Origin: Micavibrio_B sp964633355
GTDB taxonomy: Bacteria > Pseudomonadota > Alphaproteobacteria > Micavibrionales > Micavibrionaceae
Direction of reading: 5' to 3'
Length of the DNA stretch: 64,000 bases
NCBI GenBank assembly: GCA_964633355.1
Contig: CAZWGO010000002.1
Coordinates: 124,001 to 188,000 of the forward strand
Shown here: positions 35,246 through 44,233 of the stretch, piece after piece
Layout: each line of letters begins with the position of its first letter
How positions within the stretch are numbered: the first letter of the stretch is position 1
The notes under the pieces: model-generated
What the model was told of the DNA's origin: nothing
What the model saw: only the letters and a program-made list of their open reading frames with translations
Databases searched by the model: none
Program-made: the position numbers and the translations under genes

Positions 35246-35572
35246 ATGAGTAAGAGATTTTTAAGCGAAGCGCAGGACAAGCATAACCGCCTCGTGGAAG
35301 GCGCTATATCCGGAGCTGTAGAATTTATCGCTTCTGCGCCTGATATGCATTTTGAATTTTGGTCAGTTTATAAAGGTGATTTGTGCAAGGAAGGTCATAA
35401 TTTCCCGGCGATGATGTTGGTCGACTTTATGCGACCTGAAGCTTTAGCGGCTTTAAGCGTTAGATCAAACTTTAATAAAGTAGTAGACCAAATGATCGAT
35501 CAAGAAAGGCCAGTTGAACAAAGGCGCTCTGGTGAATATTTAATTATATCTATAAAGCCAACCGCACCATAG
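35246..35572 (+). CDS. Small cytoplasmic protein of unknown function (108 aa)
   Basis: No signal peptide or membrane segment. Mixed alpha/beta composition, opening FLSEAQDKHNRLVEGAISGAV, with FEFWSVYKGDLCKEGHNF in the middle and SGEYLIISIKP at the end. No family recognised. AGGGAG, 8 bases before ATG, is part of a terminator arm. Followed 8 bp later by the LysE exporter gene. Confidence 0.55.
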   Translation: MSKRFLSEAQDKHNRLVEGAISGAVEFIASAPDMHFEFWSVYKGDLCKEGHNFPAMMLVDFMRPEALAALSVRSNFNKVVDQMIDQERPVEQRRSGEYLIISIKPTAP

Positions 35573-35580
35573 AATATCTG

Positions 35581-36210
35581 ATGCATGAATTTTTTCTCAA
35601 CTGGTTGTTGCTTGTCGGCGTTTTTGCCGTAGCGCTTGCGTCGCCTGGGCCTGATTTTGTGATGGCGGTTCGTAATTCCGTGCTGTATTCGCGCCGCGCC
35701 GGCATAATGACAGCGATTGGCTTTGGTTTAGGCGTCGCCATTCATGTGGCATATTGTCTTGGCGGGCTGGCGATCATTATTGCAAAATCGGTCATGCTGT
35801 TTACCATCCTCAAATTTATCGGCGCGGGATATTTATTTTATGTCGGCTACAAAGCTTTGAAATCAAAAGGTTTCGAAGGCGAAGTCGATGCCGAGAATAA
35901 GCAATTGGTTATGAGCGATTATATGGCGCTGCGCAGCGGTTTTATAACCAATTTGTTTAATCCCAAAGCGACGATGTTTTTTCTGGCCTTGTTTACGCAA
36001 GTCATGAATCCGAATGTCGGATTTGCAATTCAGTTCGTCTATGGTGTGACGTGCATTTTGATGACAACTATCTGGTTTTCGATCGTTGCAACCGTGCTGA
36101 CAACGCCAGCTATTCGCCAGCGTTTCCTGAGAATGTCCAAATGGCTCGACCGCGTATGCGGCGGGATATTCATAGCACTTGGGCTTAAGCTTGCCTTTGC
36201 TAGAATATAA
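35581..36210 (+). CDS. LysE/RhtB family amino-acid exporter
   Basis: 209 residues, about six transmembrane segments. The N-terminal ASPGPDFVMAVRNSVLYSRRAG is the LysE/RhtB signature and GFITNLFNPKATMFFLALF the second conserved block. Family members export amino acids such as homoserine, threonine or lysine; the substrate here is unknown. Convergent with a methyltransferase. Confidence 0.9.
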   Translation: MHEFFLNWLLLVGVFAVALASPGPDFVMAVRNSVLYSRRAGIMTAIGFGLGVAIHVAYCLGGLAIIIAKSVMLFTILKFIGAGYLFYVGYKALKSKGFEGEVDAENKQLVMSDYMALRSGFITNLFNPKATMFFLALFTQVMNPNVGFAIQFVYGVTCILMTTIWFSIVATVLTTPAIRQRFLRMSKWLDRVCGGIFIALGLKLAFARI

Positions 36211-36214
36211 AAAA

Positions 36215-37012
36215 TCAGGTCTTTTGAAGTGACAGACCTAAAAAGCGCGGCATATCTTCTGTTCTTGGTTGATGACCTTCAAGCTGTTTCATTGTAACAA
36301 CGCCACAAGGCACTTCTATCATATCTTGAATATGAAGATTTGCTTTCGAGAAACAGTTGATGATTGTCGCAAGCGTCTTTTGGTGATGCGGAGCTTTCTT
36401 TTCAAAATTGTTGTTTTGATTAAGGACCGAAAGAGAATATAGGCTACTTCTGCTGTCGTAGTAACCTTCCAAGCCTTCGAACTTCACGGGGTGCGCGCTG
36501 TCTATGCGACGTAGGAGGTCCTCACGCGCTATGTTGATGGGATGGTTTGAAAATAACAGTAAACTTCCGTCTGGTTTTAAAATGGAGCTGATGCTGTTAC
36601 AGAAATGTTGAAAGCCTTCATTAGGAATCTCTTCAAGAACAAAAACACCGGTAGCAACATCGTAATCCTGCCCTTGACGCGAAATGTAATCCTCTTCAGC
36701 AGGATTGATATGAGAGAATGTAACGCGTTGATCGGTTATATGGCCTTTGGCAGATTTGATAATTTCTCTTCCTGGGTCGATTCCATACCAGTGGTGAAAA
36801 TTAGCCTGACGAAAATGATGGATAAGATTTCCATTGCCGCAACCGATATCAATTAATTTTTTATCACTGAAATCTCCGACTTGTCTCTCGATCCAAGGAT
36901 AGACGATGCCGGGTCTGATAGGAGCATTGCTCATATCAAGCCCATATGTTTCGTTCCAAGAAGCAACGAAATCGGGATCATCCCATGCATTGATATCGAC
37001 CGGAATTGTCAT
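36215..37012 (-). CDS. Class I SAM-dependent methyltransferase
   Basis: 265 residues. Motif I is LIDIGCGNGNL (about 53-63), motif II region YGIDPGREII, and post-motif DVATGVFVLEEIPN, as in Methyltransf_11/25 proteins. The C-terminal 100 residues are unusual and may set substrate choice. No informative neighbours (LysE exporter, ilvE). The substrate is unknown. Confidence 0.8.
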   Translation of the reverse strand: MTIPVDINAWDDPDFVASWNETYGLDMSNAPIRPGIVYPWIERQVGDFSDKKLIDIGCGNGNLIHHFRQANFHHWYGIDPGREIIKSAKGHITDQRVTFSHINPAEEDYISRQGQDYDVATGVFVLEEIPNEGFQHFCNSISSILKPDGSLLLFSNHPINIAREDLLRRIDSAHPVKFEGLEGYYDSRSSLYSLSVLNQNNNFEKKAPHHQKTLATIINCFSKANLHIQDMIEVPCGVVTMKQLEGHQPRTEDMPRFLGLSLQKT

Positions 37013-37058
37013 GAGCCGGAATATAAAAGTAACTCTGAATTATGTCACGAATATTAGT

Positions 37059-37931
37059 CTAACGCCTTACTAAAGCGCCGTATTCCTCACGCAAATGGTG
37101 CGTGACAGGACCTACTGTATAAGTGGTCTGGTCGATCTTGCCGACCGCTGTAACTTCTGCCGCAGTACCTGTTACGAAGACTTCATCGGCAGAGAGTAAA
37201 TCTTCCATCGTAATCGTATCTTCTTCAACCGTGTAGCCGAGCGAGCGGGCGAGGTCGATGACAGTCAGGCGCGTGATACCGTTGAGGAAACAATCCGGTT
37301 TTGGTGTACGGATAGTTTTTCCCTTAATACGGAATAAATTCGCACCCGTCGCTTCGACCGGAAAGCCGCGATAATCGAGCATCAACGCATCAGTATAACC
37401 CGCATCTTCGGCTTCGTGTTTGGACATGGTGTTGATCATGTAAAGTCCTGCGGCCTTGGCATGGCACGGCGCGGTCTCAGGGGATGGTTTCTTCCAGCGA
37501 GAGGTGCAGAGAGAAATACCTTTTTCCAAAAGCTCCGGCGAGAAATAACTTGGCCAGTCCCATACCGCGATAGCCATATGGGTTTTTGTCAGGCGAGCGG
37601 CGATGCCCATTTGTTCGGAGCCGCGCCAGGCGACAGGGCGGACATAGGCATCTGTCATACCGTTCGCCTTGAGCGTTTCCATCTTGGCGGCATTGATTTC
37701 CTCGACTGTATAGGGAACTTCCATACCGAGCATTTTGGCGGAGTCAATCAGGCGCTGCGAGTGCTCGGTGCTTTTGAAAATCTTGCCGTTATAGCAGCGC
37801 TCACCTTCGAAAACGCCGCTGCCGTAATGCAGCCCATGGCTCATAACGTGAATTTTTGCTTCTCTCCAAGGGACGAGTTTCCCGTCAAACCAGATAAAGC
37901 CGTCGCGATCGTCAAAAGGGATAAGGGTCAT
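37059..37931 (-). CDS. ilvE: Branched-chain amino acid aminotransferase
   Basis: PLP enzyme of fold type IV, last step of Val, Leu and Ile synthesis. 290 residues. IWFDGKLVPWREAKIHVMSHGLHYGSGVFEG opens the protein; the PLP lysine is in PCHAKAAGLYMI, and the class IV signature EATGANLFRIKGKTI follows. MEDLLSADEVFVTGTAAEVTAV closes the active site. D-amino acid or ADC-lyase activity is excluded by good match to IlvE motifs, but not rigorously. Confidence 0.92.
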   Translation of the reverse strand: MTLIPFDDRDGFIWFDGKLVPWREAKIHVMSHGLHYGSGVFEGERCYNGKIFKSTEHSQRLIDSAKMLGMEVPYTVEEINAAKMETLKANGMTDAYVRPVAWRGSEQMGIAARLTKTHMAIAVWDWPSYFSPELLEKGISLCTSRWKKPSPETAPCHAKAAGLYMINTMSKHEAEDAGYTDALMLDYRGFPVEATGANLFRIKGKTIRTPKPDCFLNGITRLTVIDLARSLGYTVEEDTITMEDLLSADEVFVTGTAAEVTAVGKIDQTTYTVGPVTHHLREEYGALVRR

Positions 37932-38017
37932 GAAATAAGCTCGTTTTGAAGTTGAATAAGTCTATGATATTTAAGTTAAACAGTGAAAACAAGCCGAGAT
38001 TGATTTAAGTTTATTGC

Positions 38018-38731
38018 ATGGCCGAAACCGCTCTCTTTGCCGATAGTAAAAAACCACATGTTCTCGTCGTCGATGACGATGACCGGATTCGCGAACTTTT
38101 ATCCCGCTATTTAAAAGAGCATGGTTTTATCGTGGCGACGGCTCGTGATGCCGTCCATGCGGATGAAATCCTCAAGCGAGCATTTTTCGATGTCCTGATC
38201 GTTGATGTCATGATGCCCGGTCGGACGGGTCTGGAATTTACCAGCGATCTTCGCAAATCCTCCGATATTCCGATTTTATTATTAACCGCTCTGGGTGAGG
38301 CGGGTGACCGCATTTCAGGGTTGGAAAAAGGGGCGGACGATTATCTGGCCAAGCCGTTCGAGCCGAAAGAATTACTGCTGAGATTAAAGGCAATCTTGCG
38401 CAGAAGGCCGGAAAAGATCGATACGAAATCAGGTTTTCATCTGGGGAAATGGTTTTATGATTCAACGCTTAAAGAATTACAGCATTCGAACGAGACGATC
38501 CGTCTGACATCCGTAGAAGCGAATTTGCTTGAAATTTTGGCAACGCAGGCCGGACGTATTTTAAGCCGCGAAGAACTGGCGCGCCTTTGCGGCTTGGATG
38601 GCAATGACCGGACTATCGATGTACAGGTGACACGCCTGCGCCGGAAAATCGAAGACGATAGCCGCGCACCGCGCTATCTGCAAACCATACGCGGACAGGG
38701 ATATATGCTGCGGGTTGAAAAAGAGTCATGA
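38018..38731 (+). CDS. OmpR-family response regulator
   Basis: 237 residues. Receiver domain: acidic pocket VVDDDDRI (Asp19-22), phosphoacceptor Asp63 (LIVDVMMPGRTG), Thr/Ser in LLLTALGE, and Lys in YLAKPFEP. C-terminal winged-helix domain ends with TRLRRKIEDD and TIRGQGYML, typical of OmpR/PhoB. Overlaps the histidine kinase gene by 4 bp, so they form a two-component pair. Target genes are unknown. Confidence 0.93.
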   Translation: MAETALFADSKKPHVLVVDDDDRIRELLSRYLKEHGFIVATARDAVHADEILKRAFFDVLIVDVMMPGRTGLEFTSDLRKSSDIPILLLTALGEAGDRISGLEKGADDYLAKPFEPKELLLRLKAILRRRPEKIDTKSGFHLGKWFYDSTLKELQHSNETIRLTSVEANLLEILATQAGRILSREELARLCGLDGNDRTIDVQVTRLRRKIEDDSRAPRYLQTIRGQGYMLRVEKES

Positions 38732-40077
38732 AATTCCGCTTTAAATATCTCAATCCCTGGTACTGGATGCGCAAAATATTACCGCGAACATTGTTTGCGC
38801 GGTCGCTTTTGATTATTGTCGTTCCGGTTCTGTTGTTTCAGGTCGTGGTGACTATCGTTTTCGTCGATAATCACTGGCGCAAAGTTACATCGCGAATGGC
38901 GTTTGCTGTGGCTGGAGAGATTGGAATCTTTGCAGATATGATGGGAGATCAATACGACCCCAATCTTCTCGCCAGCTTAAGAATATTAGGCGAGAAAAAG
39001 CTGGATTTAATTATCACGGCAGAGCCGGGCAGGAAGATTACGCCGGGTGTCGAAACCTCCGGTACATGGGAACCGCTATCGGCAGAAGCCTTGTCCTATC
39101 AACTGGAAAAATATGTCGCACGGCCATTTTATCTTTCTTTCGGTCCAGAAGATAAATGGGCGGATATCAGTATCCAGATGCCGTGGGGCGTATTTCATAT
39201 TTATGTGCTGGAACGCAGGCTGTTTTCGACATCGGCTTATATCTTTCTGTTATGGATGATCGGTTCTTCGCTGATTTTGTTCACGATTGCCGTTATTTTT
39301 ATGCGCAACCAGATCAGGCCTATTCACAGACTTGCCATTGCTGCCGAGCGCCTTGGCATGGGCAGGGATATCCCCACATTTAAACCGGAAGGAGCACGAG
39401 AGGTAAGGTCGGCAGCGCGTGCATTCATCAGTATGCATGAGCGTATTCGCCGTCAGATCGAGCAGCGCACAACCATGCTGGCTGGTATTTCCCATGATTT
39501 AAGAACGCCGCTCACACGTTTAAAACTAGGGCTTTCGATGTTGCCAGAGGGCCAAGATACAGAGGCATTAAAAGGCGATGTCAATGATATGGAGCGTATG
39601 ATCAATTCCTATCTTGAATTCGTGCGCGGCGAAGGGCGCGAGAATGTGGAAAGAGTTGATTTAAAGGACCTTATCTCCAAACAAGCTCTAACAGCACAGC
39701 GTCATGGTAAAATAGTAGAGACGGATCTCGCAGGTGACCTATATATTTCACTTCGCCCTATAGCTTTCGAGCGGGTTCTTCAAAACCTTATATCTAATGC
39801 CGAGAAATATGCAGATAAAATATGGATCGAGGCAGCAAGAGAGAATGATGAAATTATTATTTCAATCGAAGATAATGGCACTGGTCTTGCTGAGAGTTTA
39901 CGTGAAGAAGTCTTTAAGCCTTTTTTTCGTGCCGATACATCGCGTAATAGTACAACTGGCGGCGTAGGTCTAGGTTTGCCAATTGCCCGAGATATCGTGC
40001 ATTCGCATGGCGGGCAGCTTTGGCTGGAAGAAAGCCGCCATGGCGGCGTGAAAGCTGTTATAAGCTTGCCGGTCTAA
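38728..40077 (+). CDS. EnvZ-like sensor histidine kinase
   Basis: 449 residues: transmembrane segments at about 23-46 and 169-192 around a periplasmic domain of about 120 residues; HAMP domain (about 193-245); HisKA with ISHDLRTPLTRLKL (His256); HATPase with N box (NLISNAEKYAD), G1 (IEDNGTGL) and G2 (GGVGLGLPIARDI). The HDLRTP form is typical of EnvZ/RstB kinases. Pairs with the preceding regulator. It ends with a 4-bp convergent overlap with the tRNA-binding gene. Confidence 0.92.
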   Translation: MKFRFKYLNPWYWMRKILPRTLFARSLLIIVVPVLLFQVVVTIVFVDNHWRKVTSRMAFAVAGEIGIFADMMGDQYDPNLLASLRILGEKKLDLIITAEPGRKITPGVETSGTWEPLSAEALSYQLEKYVARPFYLSFGPEDKWADISIQMPWGVFHIYVLERRLFSTSAYIFLLWMIGSSLILFTIAVIFMRNQIRPIHRLAIAAERLGMGRDIPTFKPEGAREVRSAARAFISMHERIRRQIEQRTTMLAGISHDLRTPLTRLKLGLSMLPEGQDTEALKGDVNDMERMINSYLEFVRGEGRENVERVDLKDLISKQALTAQRHGKIVETDLAGDLYISLRPIAFERVLQNLISNAEKYADKIWIEAARENDEIIISIEDNGTGLAESLREEVFKPFFRADTSRNSTTGGVGLGLPIARDIVHSHGGQLWLEESRHGGVKAVISLPV

Positions 40078-40409
40078 TGTAATCGCTGTCCGTTTGGAAC
40101 AAGGCGCTCGGGCTGCATCAAAACGATATTCCCGTCGCTATCTGAAAAACCCAATATCAAAACTTCTGACATGAATTTGCCGATTTGTTTGGGTGCGAAA
40201 TTGACAACCGCCTGCACTTGTTTGCCGATCAAGTCAGATGGCTTATATAAAGTGGTGATCTGCGCGGAGGATTTTTTGATGCCAATTTCTCTCCCGAAAT
40301 CGATTGTAAGCTTATAAGCAGGTCGGCGGGCTTCAGGGAATTCTTCGACTTCGGTAATCGTTCCGACTCGAATATCTATTTTTAAGAAATCATCATAACT
40401 GATCGTCAT
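40074..40409 (-). CDS. csaA: CsaA-like tRNA-binding domain protein
   Basis: 111 residues, a single tRNA-binding (Trbp111-type OB) domain: FLKIDIRVGTITEVEEFPEA opens it, then KIGIKK-like and ALVNFAPKQIGKFMSEVLILG. The protein is a dimer with chaperone-like, export-related activity in Bacillus and binds tRNA in other family members. Typical length 110. Confidence 0.9.
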   Translation of the reverse strand: MTISYDDFLKIDIRVGTITEVEEFPEARRPAYKLTIDFGREIGIKKSSAQITTLYKPSDLIGKQVQAVVNFAPKQIGKFMSEVLILGFSDSDGNIVLMQPERLVPNGQRLH

Positions 40410-40426
40410 TCATTATCTCCCATAAA

Positions 40427-40460
40427 AAAGGATGGAAACCGTTTCCGATTTCCATCCTTT
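40427..40460 (-). terminator. Terminator after the phasin gene
   Basis: AAAGGATGGAAA / TTTCCATCCTTT, a perfect 12-bp stem with a 10-base loop, followed on the minus strand by TTTTTTATG. It lies between the phasin stop (40477) and csaA (40409). Confidence 0.75.
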
Positions 40461-40476
40461 CTCTAAATCAGTGCGA

Positions 40477-40935
40477 TTAGGCCGCTTTATTTTTTGTGAT
40501 AGGATTTTCTTCAACAGTCGCTTTGATTTCATTCAACGCGCCTTTAACACGGTTATTGATGATATCGCTTGCTTCGCGGGTTGATTTATTTAAAAGATCC
40601 GCAACTTCGCGAGAGCTTGAAATGCTTTTCTCGAAGGCTTTGCTAAACATTTCTGCTGAGCGAGCGATTTTTTCTTCAGGCGTCCCTTCGTTGACGATGT
40701 CGCGGGCAATGGCGGATTGGTCTTGTACAAACTGGGAAAGAATTTCACTTTGGCGCTGTGCAATTGTCTGCATGCTTTCGATGGCAATTTGCTGGGCTTC
40801 GGTAATAGCCTGCATCGTTTTGCGACTTGATTCCATGATGTTCTTCATATCGACTGGAGCGGAACCAAAGCCGGGAATAGGGTTGGAAAAATCGACCTTC
40901 AGCCAATTATCGAAGAAAGGATTTTTAGTCATCAT
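40477..40935 (-). CDS. Phasin family protein
   Basis: Granule-coating protein of polyhydroxyalkanoate inclusions. About 152 residues from ATG 40935 (GGAG 4 bases upstream; the ATG one codon later is equally likely). An amphipathic helical protein: TMQAITEAQQIAIESMQTI, QRQSEILSQFVQDQSAI and SREVADLLNKSTREASDIINN are the phasin_2-type helices, and the C-terminus (KATVEENPITKNKAA) is polar. Its partner genes phaR-phaC-phaA-phaB lie 15 kb away. A longer reading from 40977 lacks a good ribosome site. Confidence 0.85.
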   Translation of the reverse strand: MMTKNPFFDNWLKVDFSNPIPGFGSAPVDMKNIMESSRKTMQAITEAQQIAIESMQTIAQRQSEILSQFVQDQSAIARDIVNEGTPEEKIARSAEMFSKAFEKSISSSREVADLLNKSTREASDIINNRVKGALNEIKATVEENPITKNKAA

Positions 40936-41097
40936 TGTGCTCCAGGGCTTGTTCGTTAAAGAAATCTTAAACAACATAGCATTTCTTGCGAGAGTTGCGC
41001 AATAAAAGCAACATTATAACCTTATGAAAATCCAATATTAGCAGATACTTAACGCTCTTCAGGCAAATTGTGTTTATGGATCAATACACTGGCTGAC

Positions 41098-43608
41098 ATG
41101 ACTAAAAACAAACCCAACCGGATTGTAAAATCGAAACTGGATATTTGGGCGTGGTTGAAAGACCATATGGTCCATATCATGGTTTTGACTAATGGTATTA
41201 TCTTAACTGTCGCTTCGTTCTGGACGGTTCAGCTGTTCATTTCACAAATCCTGAAAGATGATTATCTAAAGTCGGGTACAAGTGCAAAGCAAGTCGTCAT
41301 CGAGAAAGTGAAAGACTTTCATGATACGATGAATGACTTTGCGTCAGCTTTCCAAAATTATTCCTTGAGTGCCACAGGCGAATTTATTGCGAGTCCCGTT
41401 ACATCCCGGATTAGCACGAAAAGCTTCGATGCTATGTTATGGATTCCTGCTGGTAATCCGACACTTTCGGTAGATTTAAAAGATGAAAATTTTGGCGGGC
41501 AAAGAAAGATCGTAAAGCCCGCAATCGTTACGGCTATTCTTGCACAAGCCAAGATCCAGCCTGATATATTTTTATATGTATCGGATGCCACGCAGTCGGG
41601 AATGAATGAAGACGAAGGGATCGTGCAATCGAGAAACTTCGCTATTGTCAGGGCAGTAAAAAATGAACAAAATCGGGCGATTGGCTATCTGGCCGGCTTT
41701 TCTTCTATCGATAAATTATTCAGCCGCGAGCAGATATTATCTCCCCATTATGTTTCCAAGACTGTCTTTTGGGATAATTCGAATAAAGCGATCTTGTATT
41801 TCCTTGAAGACACTAAAGGTGACCTGATTTCCATCGGTCAGGATTTTCAATATGACTTTGAGGTTAAATTCGCCAATAAGCCCATCAAAATTCAGGTTAT
41901 CTTCAAAAAGAGTAGTAATAGCCTTCTTGAATTTCTCCCATGGCTTATTGCTGGTTTCGGGATCGTGGTCACTGTTATTTTATGGTTTTATGTTTCGAAT
42001 AATTTTAGAAAATCAAGAATTCTATCTAAGGTCAACGCCGACTTGGCCGAAAAGAATGATGAGCTGAATGATCAAATTCGCGAAAGAGAAAAGCTATTTC
42101 AGACTCTAAGAAAATCAGAGCGCGAAAACTACGCAATTATTAATGCGATCAGCGATGCCATATTCGAAGTATCTCCGACCGGCGATATCATGTTTTTGAA
42201 TGAGGCGTGGACGAAGATTACCGGCTTCGATATCGAAACCTCGATGGGGCGGAATATTTTTGAGATGATTTATCCGCCCGATCAAGAAGAGCAAAAGCAA
42301 AATATAGCTTTGCTGGCAAAGGGGCAACGTACGGCATACAGGGCATTGACTAAAATCCGTACGATTGATGGCACCTTCCGCTCTGTTGAAATGGTCGTCT
42401 CTATGCTGCGTCAGGACGAAGCACGCAATCTCCGCGTCATGGGCAGTTTCACGGATGTGGAGGAACGTCAGAGAGCCGAGAAGGCTCTGAATGAAGCCGA
42501 ACGTAAATATAAAACGATTTGGGAAAATGCGGCTGGCGGGATTTATCAATTAACGCCGGAGGGACAATTTCTTTCGGCTAACCCCGCCTTAGCGCGTATT
42601 TTCGGCTATGACACGCCGGATGACATGGTCAATTTGATTCAGAACGCTCATGAAGAACTTTTCGTGGATCCTCTGGAAAGAGCGCAATTTCTTAAAAATA
42701 ATTCGTCGGGATCATTGGATTCGTCATTCTATGAAACCAGAGCTCGCCGTAAAAGCGGGGAGGAAATCTGGGTTCGTGAAAATTTCCGTGCCGTTCTCGA
42801 TGGTTTTTCCAATGTGCTTTATTACGAAGGAAGTATTGAAGACATTACGCAGCGCAAAGAGGGTGAGGTTCAGCTTAAAGAAGCAAAGATGCATTCCGAT
42901 ATGGCCAGCCGCGCCAAATCCGAATTTCTGGCCAATATCAGTCACGAACTTCGCACGCCGCTAAATTCAATCATCGGCTTTTCGGAGATTATCAAGAATG
43001 AAGTCTTCGGCGCCATCGAGCCCAAATCCTATACCGAATATGCTGGAAATATTTACGATAGCGGCAAGCATCTTTTAGGGATCATCAATCAGATTCTCGA
43101 TATTTCAAGAATTGATGCGGGCGAGCGCGAACTGAATGAAAGCATGGTCGATGTTAGAAAAATTGTTACCCTTTGTCTTGATCTCAGCAAGAGCAAGATC
43201 AATCAAAATAATCTAACTGTCATCGATACAGTGTCCGATAATCTGCCGAAGATGATCGCCGAGGAAGTCGCGGTTAAGCAAATGCTGCTTAATCTTTTGT
43301 CGAATGCAGCGAAGTTTACGCCGGTCGGTGGCCGCATTACAGTCAGCTCCGAAATTGAAAGCTCCGGTAATTTAAAAATATCTGTCACCGATACAGGTGT
43401 TGGTTTAAGTCAGGAACAGATCGACCGCGCAACCAAACCGTTCGGGCTTGTCGATGGCCGTCTGGATAAAGGAACCGGCGGCGCAGGTCTTGGATTAAGT
43501 CTTGTTCACTCACTGTTGAAACTCCATGGCGGCAAGCTTGAAATTCTGTCGCAAAAAGGGATAGGCACGACAGCGTCTTTAATATTCCCTGCGTCGAGAA
43601 TTCAGTAA
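41098..43608 (+). CDS. Membrane PAS sensor histidine kinase (orphan)
   Basis: 836 residues from ATG 41098 (a TTG at 41068 would add ten). Architecture: transmembrane segment 24-48; extracytoplasmic sensor of about 230 residues; second segment about 278-302; coiled linker; two PAS domains (about 345-455 and 475-590, the second followed by a PAC motif YYEGSIEDITQRKEGE); HisKA (SHELRTPLNSIIGFSE, His616) and HATPase (LLSNAAKFTP, DTGVGLS, GLGLSLVHSLLKLHGG). No receiver domain and no response regulator gene adjacent, so its partner is unknown. It ends in a 30-bp convergent overlap with recX. Confidence 0.92.
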   Translation: MTKNKPNRIVKSKLDIWAWLKDHMVHIMVLTNGIILTVASFWTVQLFISQILKDDYLKSGTSAKQVVIEKVKDFHDTMNDFASAFQNYSLSATGEFIASPVTSRISTKSFDAMLWIPAGNPTLSVDLKDENFGGQRKIVKPAIVTAILAQAKIQPDIFLYVSDATQSGMNEDEGIVQSRNFAIVRAVKNEQNRAIGYLAGFSSIDKLFSREQILSPHYVSKTVFWDNSNKAILYFLEDTKGDLISIGQDFQYDFEVKFANKPIKIQVIFKKSSNSLLEFLPWLIAGFGIVVTVILWFYVSNNFRKSRILSKVNADLAEKNDELNDQIREREKLFQTLRKSERENYAIINAISDAIFEVSPTGDIMFLNEAWTKITGFDIETSMGRNIFEMIYPPDQEEQKQNIALLAKGQRTAYRALTKIRTIDGTFRSVEMVVSMLRQDEARNLRVMGSFTDVEERQRAEKALNEAERKYKTIWENAAGGIYQLTPEGQFLSANPALARIFGYDTPDDMVNLIQNAHEELFVDPLERAQFLKNNSSGSLDSSFYETRARRKSGEEIWVRENFRAVLDGFSNVLYYEGSIEDITQRKEGEVQLKEAKMHSDMASRAKSEFLANISHELRTPLNSIIGFSEIIKNEVFGAIEPKSYTEYAGNIYDSGKHLLGIINQILDISRIDAGERELNESMVDVRKIVTLCLDLSKSKINQNNLTVIDTVSDNLPKMIAEEVAVKQMLLNLLSNAAKFTPVGGRITVSSEIESSGNLKISVTDTGVGLSQEQIDRATKPFGLVDGRLDKGTGGAGLGLSLVHSLLKLHGGKLEILSQKGIGTTASLIFPASRIQ

Positions 43609-44181
43609 CTCTTCCGCTTCTTCCTTGTGCATTTTTAAAACGCGGCTTGCGGAATGATAATCGAAACCCGCGCGTGCCAATGATGCGAGAGATTTTTCAA
43701 ACTCTCTTTCCTTGGTGGCAAAAGCCCCGAGTTTCTTGCGCTTCATCCAGATGACGGCATCTTGTAGATTGTCACCGGCCTCGGCAGGCGGAACGGCGGC
43801 TTCTATCAATTCGGCGGCAATGCCTTTTTCCTTCAGGCGCATGATAATGCGGTTTCTCGGCCAGCCGCGGTTTTTCAATGACCGGCTCAGCCCCATGGCA
43901 TAGCCTTCGTCGTTTAAAAAGCCAAGCGACTGAAATTTGGCGATCACGGTGTCAAGTTGAGCAAAACAGGCTTCGGGCGATTGTTCCGGATGCGCTTTGC
44001 AGGATTTGCGGATTTTGCGGGTCATGACCTGACGAAACTGCTCGTTCGAGGCGGGAAAGCGTTCCAGATAGAATTTGCCTGAATTGGTTAGATAGGTTTC
44101 AGTGATTTTCTTCGGAATTTTCTGCTTCTTTGCCGCAGGCTTGAAAGAAGGATCGGATATGCTAATTGCCTCTTCGTCCAT
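43579..44181 (-). CDS. recX: RecX family regulatory protein
   Basis: 200 residues. RecX proteins inhibit RecA by blocking filament extension. Three-helix repeats typical of the family: YAMGLSRSLKNRGWPRNRI, IIMRLKEKGIAAELIEAAV and FDYHSASRVLKM. The N-terminus is longer than in E. coli RecX (166), with a basic segment KPAAKKQKIPKKI. Convergent with the orphan kinase, divergent from the ABC permease. recA is not in the window. Confidence 0.85.
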   Translation of the reverse strand: MDEEAISISDPSFKPAAKKQKIPKKITETYLTNSGKFYLERFPASNEQFRQVMTRKIRKSCKAHPEQSPEACFAQLDTVIAKFQSLGFLNDEGYAMGLSRSLKNRGWPRNRIIMRLKEKGIAAELIEAAVPPAEAGDNLQDAVIWMKRKKLGAFATKEREFEKSLASLARAGFDYHSASRVLKMHKEEAEELLNSRRREY

Positions 44182-44233
44182 GTCGTGCTAATTCCAGATT
44201 ACAAAGCCCTTTGGCTTCACAGAAAGATAGATT

